DNA of 64,000 nucleotides from Planctomycetota bacterium (GTDB lineage: Bacteria; Planctomycetota; Planctomycetia; Pirellulales; UBA1268), in the NCBI GenBank assembly GCA_003669605.1, contig QWOP01000085.1:112846-176845 (forward strand). The letters are read 5' to 3'. Each line of letters opens with the position of its first letter. The first letter of the stretch is position 1. Below are positions 9,505 through 18,659 of the stretch, piece by piece. The notes beneath the pieces were generated by a model. The model saw nothing but the letters and a program-made list of their open reading frames with translations, was not told the origin of the DNA and did not search any database. The translations under genes were made by a program, and so were the position numbers.

Positions 9505-11628
9505 ATGCGTACTGAAGCAGGATGTGGAACCTGGATGCAGCGCTGCACAAGGGGCGCGCTTGTGTGCCTGCTGACCTCCCCAGTCCACGCTGGCGAGGCG
9601 ACGCTCTACCGCGACACCTGGGGCGTGCCCCATGTCTACGCCGACACCGAGGCCGCCGGCTATTACGCGATGGGCTTCGCCCAGGCTGAGGATCGCCTCG
9701 CCGACATCTACCTCGCCATCCGCGAGGCGACCGGGCGGATGGCCGAGGTCAAGGGGAAGGGAGGTCTCGAGAATGACTACCTCATGCGCCTCTTCCACAA
9801 CGACACGCTCCACGAAAAATATCTCGCCACCGCCCCCAAGCATGTCCAGGAAGCGATCGGTGGCTTTGCCGCTGGGATCCGCGCCTACGTTGCCGAGCAT
9901 CCTTTCGAGGCGGCAGAGGTGAAGGTCGAGATCGAGGACTGGCACCCGCTCGCCGTCGGCCGCGCCATGATCCTCCGCTGGCCGATCGGCACGATGATGG
10001 GGGACCTGCGGAATAGTCCAGAGCCGGTCAAGCCGGCGATGGGCTCGAATCAGTGGGCTGTGTCTCCAAAACGCTCCGCCGACGGCCGCGCCATCCTCCT
10101 CTCTGATCCCCATCTGACGTGGGAGGGGATGGCGGTGCTCTATGAATCGAGGCTCCACGCCGGCGCCATGCACACCAACGGCTATTCGCTTATCGGCACG
10201 CCGATGATGGCGATCGGCCACAACGAACACACCGGCTGGGCCCTCACCACCGGCGGCCCCGATACGTCTGATGTCTACCGGATCGAGTTCCGCACCGAGC
10301 CGCGGCTCGAATACCGCTACGACGACCAGTGGAAGCCGGTGAAGGCGACCGAGTTTACTTTTGCCGTCAAGGATGCCGAGCCGGTGACCAAGCACGCCTA
10401 TTACACCCACCTCGGGCCGGTGATCAGCGAGCCCGACATGGAGAAGAAGGTCGCCTATGTCGGCGCCAGCCCCTACACCGAGCAGGTCGGGCTCTACGAA
10501 CAGTTCTACGCGATGGGGATGGCCAGGAATGTCGCCGAGCTCAACGCCGCCCTCGAACGCCATCAGTACAACGAGCAGAACGTGATGAGCGCCGATGGCG
10601 ACGGCACGATCTCCTATGTCCGCAACGGCGCTACCCCCATCCGCCCGGAAGGTTTTGATTACAGGCGGCCTGTGGATGGCACGACGAGCAAGACTGCCTG
10701 GACAAAGCTCCACCCGCAGTCGGAGCTGGTGAAGATCGTCAATCCCGAGCAGGGCTACATGCAGAACTGCAACATCAGCCCGGCCAACATGATGGTCGAT
10801 TCGCCGCTGCAGCCCGAGAAGTATCCGCCCCACGTCTACAACACCACCTGGGATCAGAACAACCCACGTGGCCGGCGGACGATCGAGCTCCTCCACAACG
10901 ACGCCTCGGTCACGCTCGGAGAGGCGAAGGCCTATGCCCTCGACATCCACGACCGGCTCGCCCGCGCTTGGCAGGGGGAGCTGCGCCGAGCCTTCGAAGC
11001 CGACGCAGCCTGGGCAAGCGACGCCGAGGTGAAGCAGGCTGTGGAGGTGGCGCTTGCCTGGGATGGCGACTACCTTCCCGACGCCCGGGGAGCGGCGCTG
11101 CTCAAGTTCTGGCGGCTGAAGTGTGGCGAAAAGCTCAATCTCGCGCCGCTCCATACTGAAGGCCGGCTCGATGACGCATCCCGGGCCGAGATCATGAAAC
11201 TCTTCCGGGAGTCGATCGACGAGATGACGCAGAAGTATGGCCGCTTCGACATCCCTTGGGGTGAGGCCCATGTCGTTGGCCGTGGCGGCCGCTATTTCCC
11301 GGCCCCCGGCGCCGATTTCGACAAGGGGAACAAGGACGCCAACTTCTCCGAGACGCTGATGGATGTCCGCTCGGTCGAGGATCCGACGCAGCCGGGGCGG
11401 TTCATCGCCAACTCCGGATCGATGGCGATGATCCTCATGTTTTTTGCTCCCGACGGGGTGGAGAGTTTTACATGCACTCCCTGGGGCCAGTCGGCCCACC
11501 CCGACTCTCCGCACTATGTCGACCAGGCCGAGAAGCTTTATTCGAAGCGGGAGATGAAAAACACCTGGTGGAAGAAGGCGGAATTGCTTGAGCACGTGGA
11601 GTCGGAGAAGACGTTTTACTGGCCGTGA
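9505..11628 (+). CDS. Penicillin acylase family N-terminal nucleophile hydrolase, secreted
   Basis: This 707-aa precursor has an N-terminal signal region ending near VHAG (about residue 30), then the acylase A-chain start with RDTWGVPHVYA. The autoprocessing site is G180/S181 in MGSNQWAVSP, where Ser181 would become the catalytic N-terminus of the beta chain after intramolecular cleavage. Downstream blocks (LLSDPHL, IGHNEHTGWALTTGG, NPEQGYMQNCN) are typical of the family. Members cleave amides such as penicillins, N-acyl-homoserine lactones or aculeacin; the substrate cannot be read here. Only about 150 residues separate the signal peptide from the nucleophile, a short A chain. A GGGAGGGG ribosome site 5 bp upstream supports ATG 9505. 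Probably exported to the periplasm. Confidence 0.92.
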   Translation: MRTEAGCGTWMQRCTRGALVCLLTSPVHAGEATLYRDTWGVPHVYADTEAAGYYAMGFAQAEDRLADIYLAIREATGRMAEVKGKGGLENDYLMRLFHNDTLHEKYLATAPKHVQEAIGGFAAGIRAYVAEHPFEAAEVKVEIEDWHPLAVGRAMILRWPIGTMMGDLRNSPEPVKPAMGSNQWAVSPKRSADGRAILLSDPHLTWEGMAVLYESRLHAGAMHTNGYSLIGTPMMAIGHNEHTGWALTTGGPDTSDVYRIEFRTEPRLEYRYDDQWKPVKATEFTFAVKDAEPVTKHAYYTHLGPVISEPDMEKKVAYVGASPYTEQVGLYEQFYAMGMARNVAELNAALERHQYNEQNVMSADGDGTISYVRNGATPIRPEGFDYRRPVDGTTSKTAWTKLHPQSELVKIVNPEQGYMQNCNISPANMMVDSPLQPEKYPPHVYNTTWDQNNPRGRRTIELLHNDASVTLGEAKAYALDIHDRLARAWQGELRRAFEADAAWASDAEVKQAVEVALAWDGDYLPDARGAALLKFWRLKCGEKLNLAPLHTEGRLDDASRAEIMKLFRESIDEMTQKYGRFDIPWGEAHVVGRGGRYFPAPGADFDKGNKDANFSETLMDVRSVEDPTQPGRFIANSGSMAMILMFFAPDGVESFTCTPWGQSAHPDSPHYVDQAEKLYSKREMKNTWWKKAELLEHVESEKTFYWP

Positions 11629-11724
11629 TCGGGTCCGGGTTGCGGTCCCAGGGTGTGCTCCGGGCGCCTGTTTGCCTCGCCCCTGCCGGCGTTGTCGCGT
11701 GGCGAGAATGGAGCCGGCGCTGCC

Positions 11725-12903
11725 TCATTCCACCGCTGGCAGTGCCCCGCACGACTGGAGTGCCAACAGAGGCAGCGCTGTGCCGCTGTAGGTGATGAAG
11801 TGCCAGGAGTCGGTGTTGAGGCTTTGGGTCCACCACCGCCCGCTGGCCCGCTGATTGGCACCGAGCCACTGAAGGCCGCGCTGGATTTCCGGGTCTTCGG
11901 CCGGGACGCCTGCTGCGCGGAGCGCGACGATCGCCAGGCCCGTCATGTGGCCATCGCTTGCCGGCGACTCGAAATCGGGCTCCGCGCGGAGCTTGCCTGC
12001 GCGGTTGCCGCTCCCCCATGACTCCGGAGTGGCAAACGTGCGGATCGACCAGCCGCCGTCTTCTCGCTGCTGCCGGCGGAGCATCGCGATCGAGTCGCGG
12101 ATGCCGTTGTCATCGACGAGTCCCGGAAACCTCGTCGCTGCTTGAAGGAGGAGAACGCGGCCGTAGTCGTGCGGCACAGGTGTGTCGCGGAGGTAGTTCC
12201 GCAGCCGCGAGATCCGCTCTTTGAGTTCGTCGTCACTCCCTCCCTCCACTGCCGCCAGCCAGCCGGGAGCTGTCGCCGTGGCCAGTGCCGCCACCGTCGC
12301 TTCATGGAAGGCGTCGGATTCGTATGGCGGCCAGCAATCGAGCGTGCCCCAGGTGCCGGAGTCTTCCTGGATCGCAAACATCAGCCGCAGCGCTTTGTCG
12401 GTATCGGCAGAGAGCGTGTCGGTGACATGTTTGTCCCACTCGGCGAGCCCCGCTGCCAGGTAGATCACCTGCGCCGGCTTTGTCGACTTCCGCAACTTTT
12501 CCGGGGGTTCGGCCGAGAGGGTGGCAAGTTGCTCGCGGAAGAAGCCGAGGGTCGATTCCGGCGGAGTCCCCAGCGACTTGGAGAGAGCCGGTCGGGCGAG
12601 CATGTAGGTGCCGTTGGTGTGGCAACTGATGCACTGACGCTGGCCGCTCCAGGCCACCGATCCCTGTTCGAGGTGATCGACAGCCATGGCGGTCGACAAC
12701 TTCTGGCGGCGCGGCTCGTCGGCCGTGGCTGCCGGAACCTGAATCGATTCAAACGCATACTGATGCGGCTCGGCGGCGGGAACGACGCCGAATTGAATCA
12801 GGAAGAGGACTGCCAGACCAGCGGTGTGTCGCGCCACTCCCAAGCAGAGTCTGTGCCATCCACCAATCATGCGATCCATGCCATTCATGCGCGTCGTGAT
12901 CAT
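11725..12903 (-). CDS. Secreted CxxCH protein with squalene-cyclase/prenyltransferase-type alpha toroid
   Basis: The 392-aa protein has an N-terminal hydrophobic segment (residues 18-43) ending in VVPAAEP, a probable signal peptide. CISCH at 91-95 is a heme-c attachment motif. From about residue 100 it shows alpha-alpha repeats with QW-like motifs (QREDGGWSIRTFATPESWGSG, GLQWLGANQRASGRWWTQS) as in squalene-hopene cyclase and prenyltransferase toroids. The acidic DxDD catalytic motif of class II cyclases was not seen, so enzymatic cyclisation is unlikely. A single-heme N-terminus on a toroid suggests a periplasmic redox or binding role. It lies just downstream of a second heme-c protein on the same strand (75 bp gap), probably one operon. 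Confidence 0.72.
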   Translation of the reverse strand: MITTRMNGMDRMIGGWHRLCLGVARHTAGLAVLFLIQFGVVPAAEPHQYAFESIQVPAATADEPRRQKLSTAMAVDHLEQGSVAWSGQRQCISCHTNGTYMLARPALSKSLGTPPESTLGFFREQLATLSAEPPEKLRKSTKPAQVIYLAAGLAEWDKHVTDTLSADTDKALRLMFAIQEDSGTWGTLDCWPPYESDAFHEATVAALATATAPGWLAAVEGGSDDELKERISRLRNYLRDTPVPHDYGRVLLLQAATRFPGLVDDNGIRDSIAMLRRQQREDGGWSIRTFATPESWGSGNRAGKLRAEPDFESPASDGHMTGLAIVALRAAGVPAEDPEIQRGLQWLGANQRASGRWWTQSLNTDSWHFITYSGTALPLLALQSCGALPAVE

Positions 12904-12978
12904 CGATCAATGCCCCCCAGAGTGCCCCCGTGCATCCCCACGCCGATCGTCCGCAAGTGGACTGCAGCAGCGCCCATC

Positions 12979-15525
12979 CTACCTGTCGCCTGGTTGGCGC
13001 CCAGCGGGCGAGGCGGCGTCCAGGACGGTCGTGCCGGCTGTGGTCCGCAGCAACGCCACGAGGTCGAGGATCTCCTCAAGGGTCAAGGTGTCAAGGAGCC
13101 CCTGCGGCATCGGCGACACCGTCGAGGGATGCGACGACTCAATCTCTGCCCGAAGGATCTTCTCCGACGCTCCTGTGAGAGGATCGGTCTCCACGCCGAC
13201 CTCCTTATCGTTGACCATGATCGCCCGGCCGGTCACGGCGCGGCCGTCGCTGAGGACCCAGGTTGTGGTGTGGTACTTTGCATCGACCACCTTGGAGGGC
13301 TCAAGGATCGATTCCACGATTGCCCGGGTGTCGAACCGTTTGCCGATCGCGGAGAGGTCGGGGCCGAGCGAGGCGCCGCCGCCGGCGAAGGCGTGACACT
13401 TGAGGCAGTTCGCCGCGGCGAGGGCTCTCCGCCCCGCCGCAGCATCGGGCGGTCCTTCAATCTGAGAGAGATGGGGAGCGATGTCGGCCTGCGTCCACTG
13501 CTTCACGAAGGGACGGGGGGGGCCGAGTGTTGCCGGTGCGCTCGGGCCGTCTGGCTCCCCTGCGATCCCCGACTTCTCCAGGAATGCCAGGGCTTCGGCG
13601 AGCGCGGGCTTGTCGCTCTCGGGGATCGTCTTTACGAGGTCGGCTTCCATGCGAGCGATGATCTGCCCGATCAGATGGCCGCCGCGAAACCACCGGGCGC
13701 TTGCGAACCAGGCAAGCAGCCGGCGATGCTCCTGGTGCGTCCATGGGGCTGTGGAGCGCACCAACGCATGGACGCAGTGAATTTGCTCTTCCTGGCTGGT
13801 GGCCGCATCGAGGCGGGTGATACAGGTGGCAATCGCGCCGGGCGCATCGGAGGCGATGAGCAGTTCGACAAGCTCCCGCTGGACCGCTGCCGAGGGGTGG
13901 GAATCGAGAAGCGCAAGCAGTGAGTGGACCGCGCTTCTGTCCGCCGCCGGCAACTCCACACCGCGCACAAGCGCGATCGCGATCGTCCGCAGGACAAGAA
14001 GGACCTCTGCCTCGCTGGCGCCGATGGGGCCGGCGAGCGCTGCCCGGACGACGTCTCCCCGCTCCTGGGCCGGTGCCATCCGCACCCACGCCAGCAACCC
14101 TTCGCCCCGGGCGAGTGGATTCCGTTCGGAGCGAACCGTGTCGCGCCACGCTGCTACCGGCTGCCGCTCGAGTGCGATGCGGGCTGCCGTCCGCAGCCAG
14201 CGATCGTCTGAGCCGAGCTCCGGCCAGAGGTTTTGGAGCGTGGCCTGATCGGCGGTTGCAAGCGGCCCACCATGAAAGGCCTCAAGTTCGTGGCGGCGGC
14301 TGCGGGCAGCCTTTGCCGCGGCGGCGACTGCGGGCTCCACCACCGGACCAGGTGGCACGGCTGCCGCGTCACCTCGGAACGACACTCTGTAAAGCCCCGA
14401 CTGCGAGCCGCGGCCGCCGGTGATGAACCACAGATTGCCGTCAGGTCCGAATTGCATGTCGCAGACGTTCATCGGCCCCCCTTCAGCGAAGAGTTCGTCG
14501 GTGGCGGTGTAGCTGGCGCCGTCGGGAGTGAACCAGGCGGCAAGGATCCGGCCATGCTGCCAGTCGGCCATGTAGAGGGCGTCGCGCCACTTGCCGGGGA
14601 AGGTGCCGCGGCGGCCGAAGACGACGCCGGTCGGCGATCCGAGGCCGGTTTCGAGCGTCGCTGGCAAGCTGTCGGGGTACGACGACGGCCAGTTGAGCGT
14701 GCTCCACCGCCAGCCATACTCCGCCCCCGAGACGACATGATTGACCCGCGTCGGCCGGTACCACGGTTGGCCGACGTCCCACTCCATGTCGGAATCCCAG
14801 GTGAACCATTCCCCGTCGTCGTTCCAATCGGCGTCGACCTGATTGCGGAACCCGCCGGCAAAGACCGTCCACTCGTTCCCTTCGGTGTCGAAGCGGAGCA
14901 GGTAACCGACCCGGTCGTCTTGGCCCTCGTCGGCTGGATCGGGAAGAAGCCGATCGGTGTGTGGATCGCGGTAAGGGGATTCTGGTGAGGTCCCCTCTGG
15001 AAACGTGACGTCGTTGCCGACGATCGACCAGAGGGCGCCATCAGGACCGACGGTGAGTTGGTTTTGGCCGTGGCCGTAGCGGCTGCGGTAGTCGAAGGTG
15101 TTGAGCAATCGGCGCTGGCTGTACGAGCCGTTCCCAGCGGGGTCGGAAAACTGCCAGAGTTCTTTCGTATCGCAGGCATTGACGTAGAGCGAGCCCTCGT
15201 GGACGAGCACGCCGCGGCAGTGGCGGAGCGTGTCGTCGAGGCGCTCAAACGACCACTCGTCGCCCGCTGTGAGCGGAGGCGCCAGCCGGGCCACGCCGAC
15301 GTCGTCGAGGCCGACGACGATCCTCCCCTTGTCGTCAAAGGCCATACTGATCCAGGAGCTTTCGCTTTCCTGTGCCGAGCGGACGAGCTCCACCTCGAAA
15401 CCGGCCGGGACGGTGATCGAGGAGGGGGGGGTGGCAAAGCGCGGCGCGGCAGCCGCGGGCGCCACATGCCAGGCTGCTCCCCAGGCTGTTACCAAGGTCA
15501 GAAGGAGTGCGAATCGCCGTGGCAT
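12979..15525 (-). CDS. Putative membrane-bound dehydrogenase (sorbosone-dehydrogenase-like propeller) with C-terminal heme-c domain
   Basis: The protein starts with MPRRFALLLTLVTAWGAAW, a clean signal peptide. Residues about 30-400 form a beta-propeller resembling PQQ-dependent sorbosone/glucose dehydrogenases (VGPDGALWSIVGND, VVFGRRGTFPGKW, FGPDGNLWFITGGRG). A HEAT-like helical middle follows, then a heme-binding domain with CLKCH at 707-711 and ILEPSKVVDAKYHTT, the pattern of the Pirellula/Verrucomicrobium putative heme-binding domain. Likely role: periplasmic oxidation of a sugar or polyol with electrons passed to the attached cytochrome. I chose ATG 15525 because GGGAG lies just upstream and the signal peptide then begins correctly; an in-frame GTG at 15564 is weaker. 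The CxxCH-toroid gene follows on the same strand. Confidence 0.85.
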   Translation of the reverse strand: MPRRFALLLTLVTAWGAAWHVAPAAAAPRFATPPSSITVPAGFEVELVRSAQESESSWISMAFDDKGRIVVGLDDVGVARLAPPLTAGDEWSFERLDDTLRHCRGVLVHEGSLYVNACDTKELWQFSDPAGNGSYSQRRLLNTFDYRSRYGHGQNQLTVGPDGALWSIVGNDVTFPEGTSPESPYRDPHTDRLLPDPADEGQDDRVGYLLRFDTEGNEWTVFAGGFRNQVDADWNDDGEWFTWDSDMEWDVGQPWYRPTRVNHVVSGAEYGWRWSTLNWPSSYPDSLPATLETGLGSPTGVVFGRRGTFPGKWRDALYMADWQHGRILAAWFTPDGASYTATDELFAEGGPMNVCDMQFGPDGNLWFITGGRGSQSGLYRVSFRGDAAAVPPGPVVEPAVAAAAKAARSRRHELEAFHGGPLATADQATLQNLWPELGSDDRWLRTAARIALERQPVAAWRDTVRSERNPLARGEGLLAWVRMAPAQERGDVVRAALAGPIGASEAEVLLVLRTIAIALVRGVELPAADRSAVHSLLALLDSHPSAAVQRELVELLIASDAPGAIATCITRLDAATSQEEQIHCVHALVRSTAPWTHQEHRRLLAWFASARWFRGGHLIGQIIARMEADLVKTIPESDKPALAEALAFLEKSGIAGEPDGPSAPATLGPPRPFVKQWTQADIAPHLSQIEGPPDAAAGRRALAAANCLKCHAFAGGGASLGPDLSAIGKRFDTRAIVESILEPSKVVDAKYHTTTWVLSDGRAVTGRAIMVNDKEVGVETDPLTGASEKILRAEIESSHPSTVSPMPQGLLDTLTLEEILDLVALLRTTAGTTVLDAASPAGRQPGDR

Positions 15526-15714
15526 CGATCGGCTCCCAGAGTCTTTTTGAAACAGCGTCAACACAGGGGGCAGTCCGGCATCATCCGGGCAACGGTGGAT
15601 AACGTGCCACCCGGATCGGAGTTGGGTTGGACATAAGGTGGACCTCCGCAGACACCGCCGCGGGGGCCCGGCAAGGGGCGCCCCGCGGCGGATGGATACC
15701 TCGATAGGTCATGA

Positions 15715-15762
15715 AGGCCTTGATTGAGGCCTTGAGTTAGGCCTTGAGTTAGGCCTTGAGCG
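15715..15762 (-). repeat. Four 12-bp tandem repeats spanning a stop codon
   Basis: The + strand reads AGGCCTTGAGTT or one- to two-base variants four times in register. On the coding (minus) strand the unit encodes Leu-Lys-Ala-stop, so the TIM-barrel gene ends in SLKA, the next unit carries another in-frame stop, and a third has lost it. It is a slippage-type duplication of the gene's last codons. Confidence 0.85.
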
Positions 15763-16921
15763 AGTCGTCGTGCCGACCGGTGGCCGGAGGAAGATCGCAG
15801 CGGTGGACGGCCTGGAGCGCTGCGATGGCCCCCGCCTTCTTCTCTGCGTCGTTGTCTTCCCACTCGATGTTGATCGCTCCGGAATACCCGGCCCGGTTGA
15901 GTTCGACGATCATCTCCTCGACATTGACCGCGTCCCGCCGGCTGCCGGCGGTGACGAAGTTCCAGCCGTTGAGCTTGCTTCCCATCGGCCGGTGGCCGCC
16001 GAGGCGGCCGGCACGCGTGGGGCCGTCGATCACCTGCACCCCCTTGATGTGCGCCGTGTGGATCGCGTCGCCGTACTCGCGGATGAAGGCGATCGGGCAG
16101 ACCCCCTGCCACACCATGTGGCTGGGGTCGATGTTGAAACCGACGACATCGGTGCCGTAGCCCGCCTTGCCGAGGGCCCGGAGATAATCGCCGGCCGACT
16201 CAATATCCCCCATGGCCCGCTCGCTGGGGTGGCATTCGAGATCGAACGTCACTCCATACTTCCGGCAGGCATCAAACACCGGGCCAAACCGCTCGACGAT
16301 CAGCTCGAGACTGACATCCAAAACCTCGGGGATCGCCCAGCCACCGATCGACTTCGGCCGCGGCGGGAACTCGAAGAAATGACTCCAGCAATGGGCCGGT
16401 GAGCCGACGAAACCGGGCACGGCGACGGTCCTGTTTTGAAGCGTGCCGAGGAAGTGGGCCAGACGCACCGAACGGAGCAGGTCGGCCCGGGCCTTCTCAT
16501 GCATCAGTTTCCCGACCTCGGCCGGGACGAAGTAAGGGTCGGTTCGCGGCGGTTCGTTGCCCGCCTTCCGCCACTTCACATACGCCTCGACCGGTTCGCC
16601 ACCAATGAACTGCAGCGTCTTGGCCGACGGCTCGTCGCCGAGGACCTGGCCTTGGAGGTGGGTGGCGATCGAGAAGATCTCGAGGCCCCGCTTCTTCGCC
16701 TTCTCGACACGGCTCTTGGCGTAGGCCTCGGCACCAGCGTCGGTGTCGCACTTGGCCAGGTCGAGTTCCCACGAGGCCTCCTCCCAGCCGTCGAAGCCGT
16801 TGGCGGCGAGGAAGTCGAGCCACGAGTCTTCGGGAATATCACCAAACTGGCCGCGGACGAGGCCGATCTGGTGGTGGGAGTGCTTGCCAGAGCGGTGTGT
16901 TTTGGTCTGATGAAAGCCCAT
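15749..16921 (-). CDS. Sugar phosphate isomerase/epimerase-like TIM-barrel protein (AP endonuclease 2 family)
   Basis: This 390-aa xylose-isomerase-like TIM barrel has the family's metal-binding positions: FDLECHPSE, GFNIDPSHM, DAIHTAHIKGV and INIEWED supply Glu, Asp, His and Glu ligands in order. Family members isomerise or epimerise sugars, inositols or hydroxypyruvate-type compounds. No signal peptide is present, so it is cytoplasmic. AGGGGA six bases upstream of ATG 16921 supports the start. The C-terminus ends inside a 12-bp tandem repeat that duplicates its stop codon. Substrate unknown; it is not obviously in an operon with the heme proteins downstream on the same strand (about 220 bp away). 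Confidence 0.85.
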   Translation of the reverse strand: MGFHQTKTHRSGKHSHHQIGLVRGQFGDIPEDSWLDFLAANGFDGWEEASWELDLAKCDTDAGAEAYAKSRVEKAKKRGLEIFSIATHLQGQVLGDEPSAKTLQFIGGEPVEAYVKWRKAGNEPPRTDPYFVPAEVGKLMHEKARADLLRSVRLAHFLGTLQNRTVAVPGFVGSPAHCWSHFFEFPPRPKSIGGWAIPEVLDVSLELIVERFGPVFDACRKYGVTFDLECHPSERAMGDIESAGDYLRALGKAGYGTDVVGFNIDPSHMVWQGVCPIAFIREYGDAIHTAHIKGVQVIDGPTRAGRLGGHRPMGSKLNGWNFVTAGSRRDAVNVEEMIVELNRAGYSGAINIEWEDNDAEKKAGAIAALQAVHRCDLPPATGRHDDSLKA

Positions 16922-17400
16922 TGTATTTCCCCTGCGTAACGCGGTGCCCCCGCCACGCGGGAGTCGGCTGATTGGTATTCCCCGGAAGAGGTGCCCCCAG
17001 ACGCACTGCAGCCGTCAGAAGAACATGGACGGGTGGAGGCGACCGGAAGCGGCCATCATCGTGCGGTCGGCCGGTGTTCCTGTAAATCCCCGCCGGTTTC
17101 CCGCGGTGGCAGGCTGGCGGTGGCGGGAAGCGAACTGGAAAAGTCCTGTGGGGATGGTTGTGAAGGGATGGGCAGAAATTGGCTGCATACAAACCACTGC
17201 CCGCTGCCGCTCCTTAGCAGGGAGTGGAAAAACGACCCAATTCTCTTTCGGAGGAATGGGGGCGGGAGTGCTTGGCACTCCAGACAACTGGAGGAATCTC
17301 AAGTAGAAAAAGGTCAGGGATGACTTTTTTCGTGGTCAGTTTCGCGGTCAGTGTGGGGAGAGGAAGCGGTCTTTGCGGTGCTCGGGAAGGAACTTTGACG
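16922..17400. other. Divergent intergenic region with no supported gene
   Basis: This 479-bp stretch lies between the TIM-barrel gene (leftward) and the sigma-factor operon (rightward). No open frame here has a ribosome site or recognisable protein. It holds copy C of the dispersed hairpin repeat (17264-17331), about 70 bp ahead of the sigma-factor start. No promoter could be assigned with confidence. Confidence 0.55.
17264..17331 (+). repeat. Dispersed multi-hairpin repeat, copy C
   Basis: This matches the 3' half of the family seen at 8981-9071 and 52313-52400. It contains the stem GGAGTGC/GCACTCC (17265-17271 with 17275-17281, 3-base loop) and then AAAAAGGTCA/TGACTTTTTT (17307-17316 with 17321-17330, one bulged G). 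The stem bases differ from copies A and B yet pairing is kept, which argues that structure is conserved. The T-tract end could terminate transcription on the + strand, but it sits upstream of the sigma-factor gene. Confidence 0.65.
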
Positions 17401-17967
17401 GTGAAATCTGACCCACACCAACCGCCGGACGGGGCACTCCCCGCTGCGATCACGCTGGCGGTGCTCTACGACCGTCTCGCCGGCAGGTTGCTCGGAGCGG
17501 CACGGACGCTCGGCTGCCCGGCTGTCGAAGCGGAGGATATCGTGCACGATCTGTTTGTTTCCCTGGCCCGGTCGGGGACACCGCTGGAGGGCGTGGTCGA
17601 CATTGAGGCCTACGCCTTTACCGGTTTGCGGCACGCGGTTGCCCGCCGCCGCCAAGCCCTGGGGCTCGAACGCGTGGCCATCGATCGGATTGCTCGGCAG
17701 CGCGAAGCCGAGGGGCGGTTGGTCACTCCCGCCGCCCAGCCGGTCGACTTCGCCGACCAGCGGATCGAGCGTGCACTGGCCAGGTTGCCCCCCGCCCAGC
17801 GGGAAGTGGTGGCACTGAAGATCGACGGTGGGCTGTCGTTCGCCCAGATCGCGGTCGTGACCGGCGTCAGCATCAACACCGCTGCCGGCCGCTACCGCTA
17901 CGCGCTTGAGAAACTCCGGGTACTTCTCGTTGTCCAAAGTTCAGACCACAGCGAGGTGGCACGATGA
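17401..17967 (+). CDS. RNA polymerase sigma-70 family (ECF-like) sigma factor
   Basis: The 188-aa protein has a region-2 helix pattern (AEDIVHDLFVSLAR, about residues 42-56) and a region-4 helix-turn-helix (LPPAQREVVALKIDGG...FAQIAVVTGVSINTAAGRYRYALEKLR, about residues 130-178), the two domains of ECF factors. GTG 17401 is preceded by AAGGAA at a spacing of 8 bp; the open frame extends further upstream but only through the intergenic repeat. Its stop overlaps the next start by 4 bp (ATGA), so it is co-translated with a possible anti-sigma protein and a membrane protein. The regulon is unknown. Confidence 0.87.
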   Translation: MKSDPHQPPDGALPAAITLAVLYDRLAGRLLGAARTLGCPAVEAEDIVHDLFVSLARSGTPLEGVVDIEAYAFTGLRHAVARRRQALGLERVAIDRIARQREAEGRLVTPAAQPVDFADQRIERALARLPPAQREVVALKIDGGLSFAQIAVVTGVSINTAAGRYRYALEKLRVLLVVQSSDHSEVAR

Positions 17968-18659
17968 TCGCCGTCCGACGTTCCGACGACGAACTTCCCG
18001 AATGCCTCCAGGAAGTGGAGGAGTTGTTGCTGGCCCGGCCGGCAGTCAGACCTTCTGTCGGCTTCCGCGCACGGACGCTCCGCCACACTCTCGTCCGGCC
18101 TCTGGAATCCCCTGCAGCGTCGAGCCGGAGGGAAGCGGTACTCGCCGTGGCGGCCGTGGCCAGTGCGTTGCTCGTGGCGCTGGCTGTCTGCGGGAGCAGG
18201 CTTGTGGTTGTTGATGCAACAAGACCTTACCCACCCGGGACGCTGATCGCCCTCCGCCAGCAACTCCTCGAACGCATCGACGATCGTGGCAGCGCCAGCA
18301 GCGATGCCGGCAGCCAAGCGATCACCCTGGCAGCAGCGTGGAACTCCAGCGACACTGTTGCAGCCGAGGGGGGAGCACTCGGGCCGCCAGCCTTCATTGG
18401 CGATCCTGGGGATGGAGCGGATGTCCAGTGGGCGCTGCATCTGCTCGCCGAGCGGAGGGCGCTGCTCGCCGCCCATCGCCAATCTCGGGGAGCGGTACGG
18501 CAACCCCATCTCGCCGGCGGCGATCCGCCCCATGGCCGCCCGTCAACCGCGGCCCGATTCTGGGCGGTGTGGCCGCGGGGAACCGCTGCTGATGATCCGG
18601 CAGTCAACCACGACCTCCGCCCCTTAAACGCCCGCAAACTCCGAGAGATGAGGCTCTAG
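17964..18659 (+). CDS. Hypothetical protein with one membrane span, possible anti-sigma factor
   Basis: The start overlaps the sigma-factor stop (ATGA). The N-terminal 45 residues are charged and helical (ELPECLQEVEELLL), followed by one strongly hydrophobic span (about residues 55-75: EAVLAVAAVASALLVALAV). This order, cytoplasmic helix then membrane span right after an ECF gene, is that of anti-sigma factors, but no zinc-type HxxxCxxC motif is present. The last third is low-complexity and Pro/Arg-rich; it could be poorly conserved or frame-shifted. The stop is immediately followed by the ATG of the next gene. Confidence 0.55.
   Translation: MIAVRRSDDELPECLQEVEELLLARPAVRPSVGFRARTLRHTLVRPLESPAASSRREAVLAVAAVASALLVALAVCGSRLVVVDATRPYPPGTLIALRQQLLERIDDRGSASSDAGSQAITLAAAWNSSDTVAAEGGALGPPAFIGDPGDGADVQWALHLLAERRALLAAHRQSRGAVRQPHLAGGDPPHGRPSTAARFWAVWPRGTAADDPAVNHDLRPLNARKLREMRL

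Noticed and set aside
9487..11595. Long minus-strand open frame opposite the acylase
   Set aside because: No motif; it fully overlaps a gene with an intact Ntn-hydrolase site and good ribosome site.
12142..13923. 593-codon + strand frame across the two heme-protein genes
   Set aside because: It crosses two well-supported minus-strand genes and their spacer and has no recognisable protein pattern.
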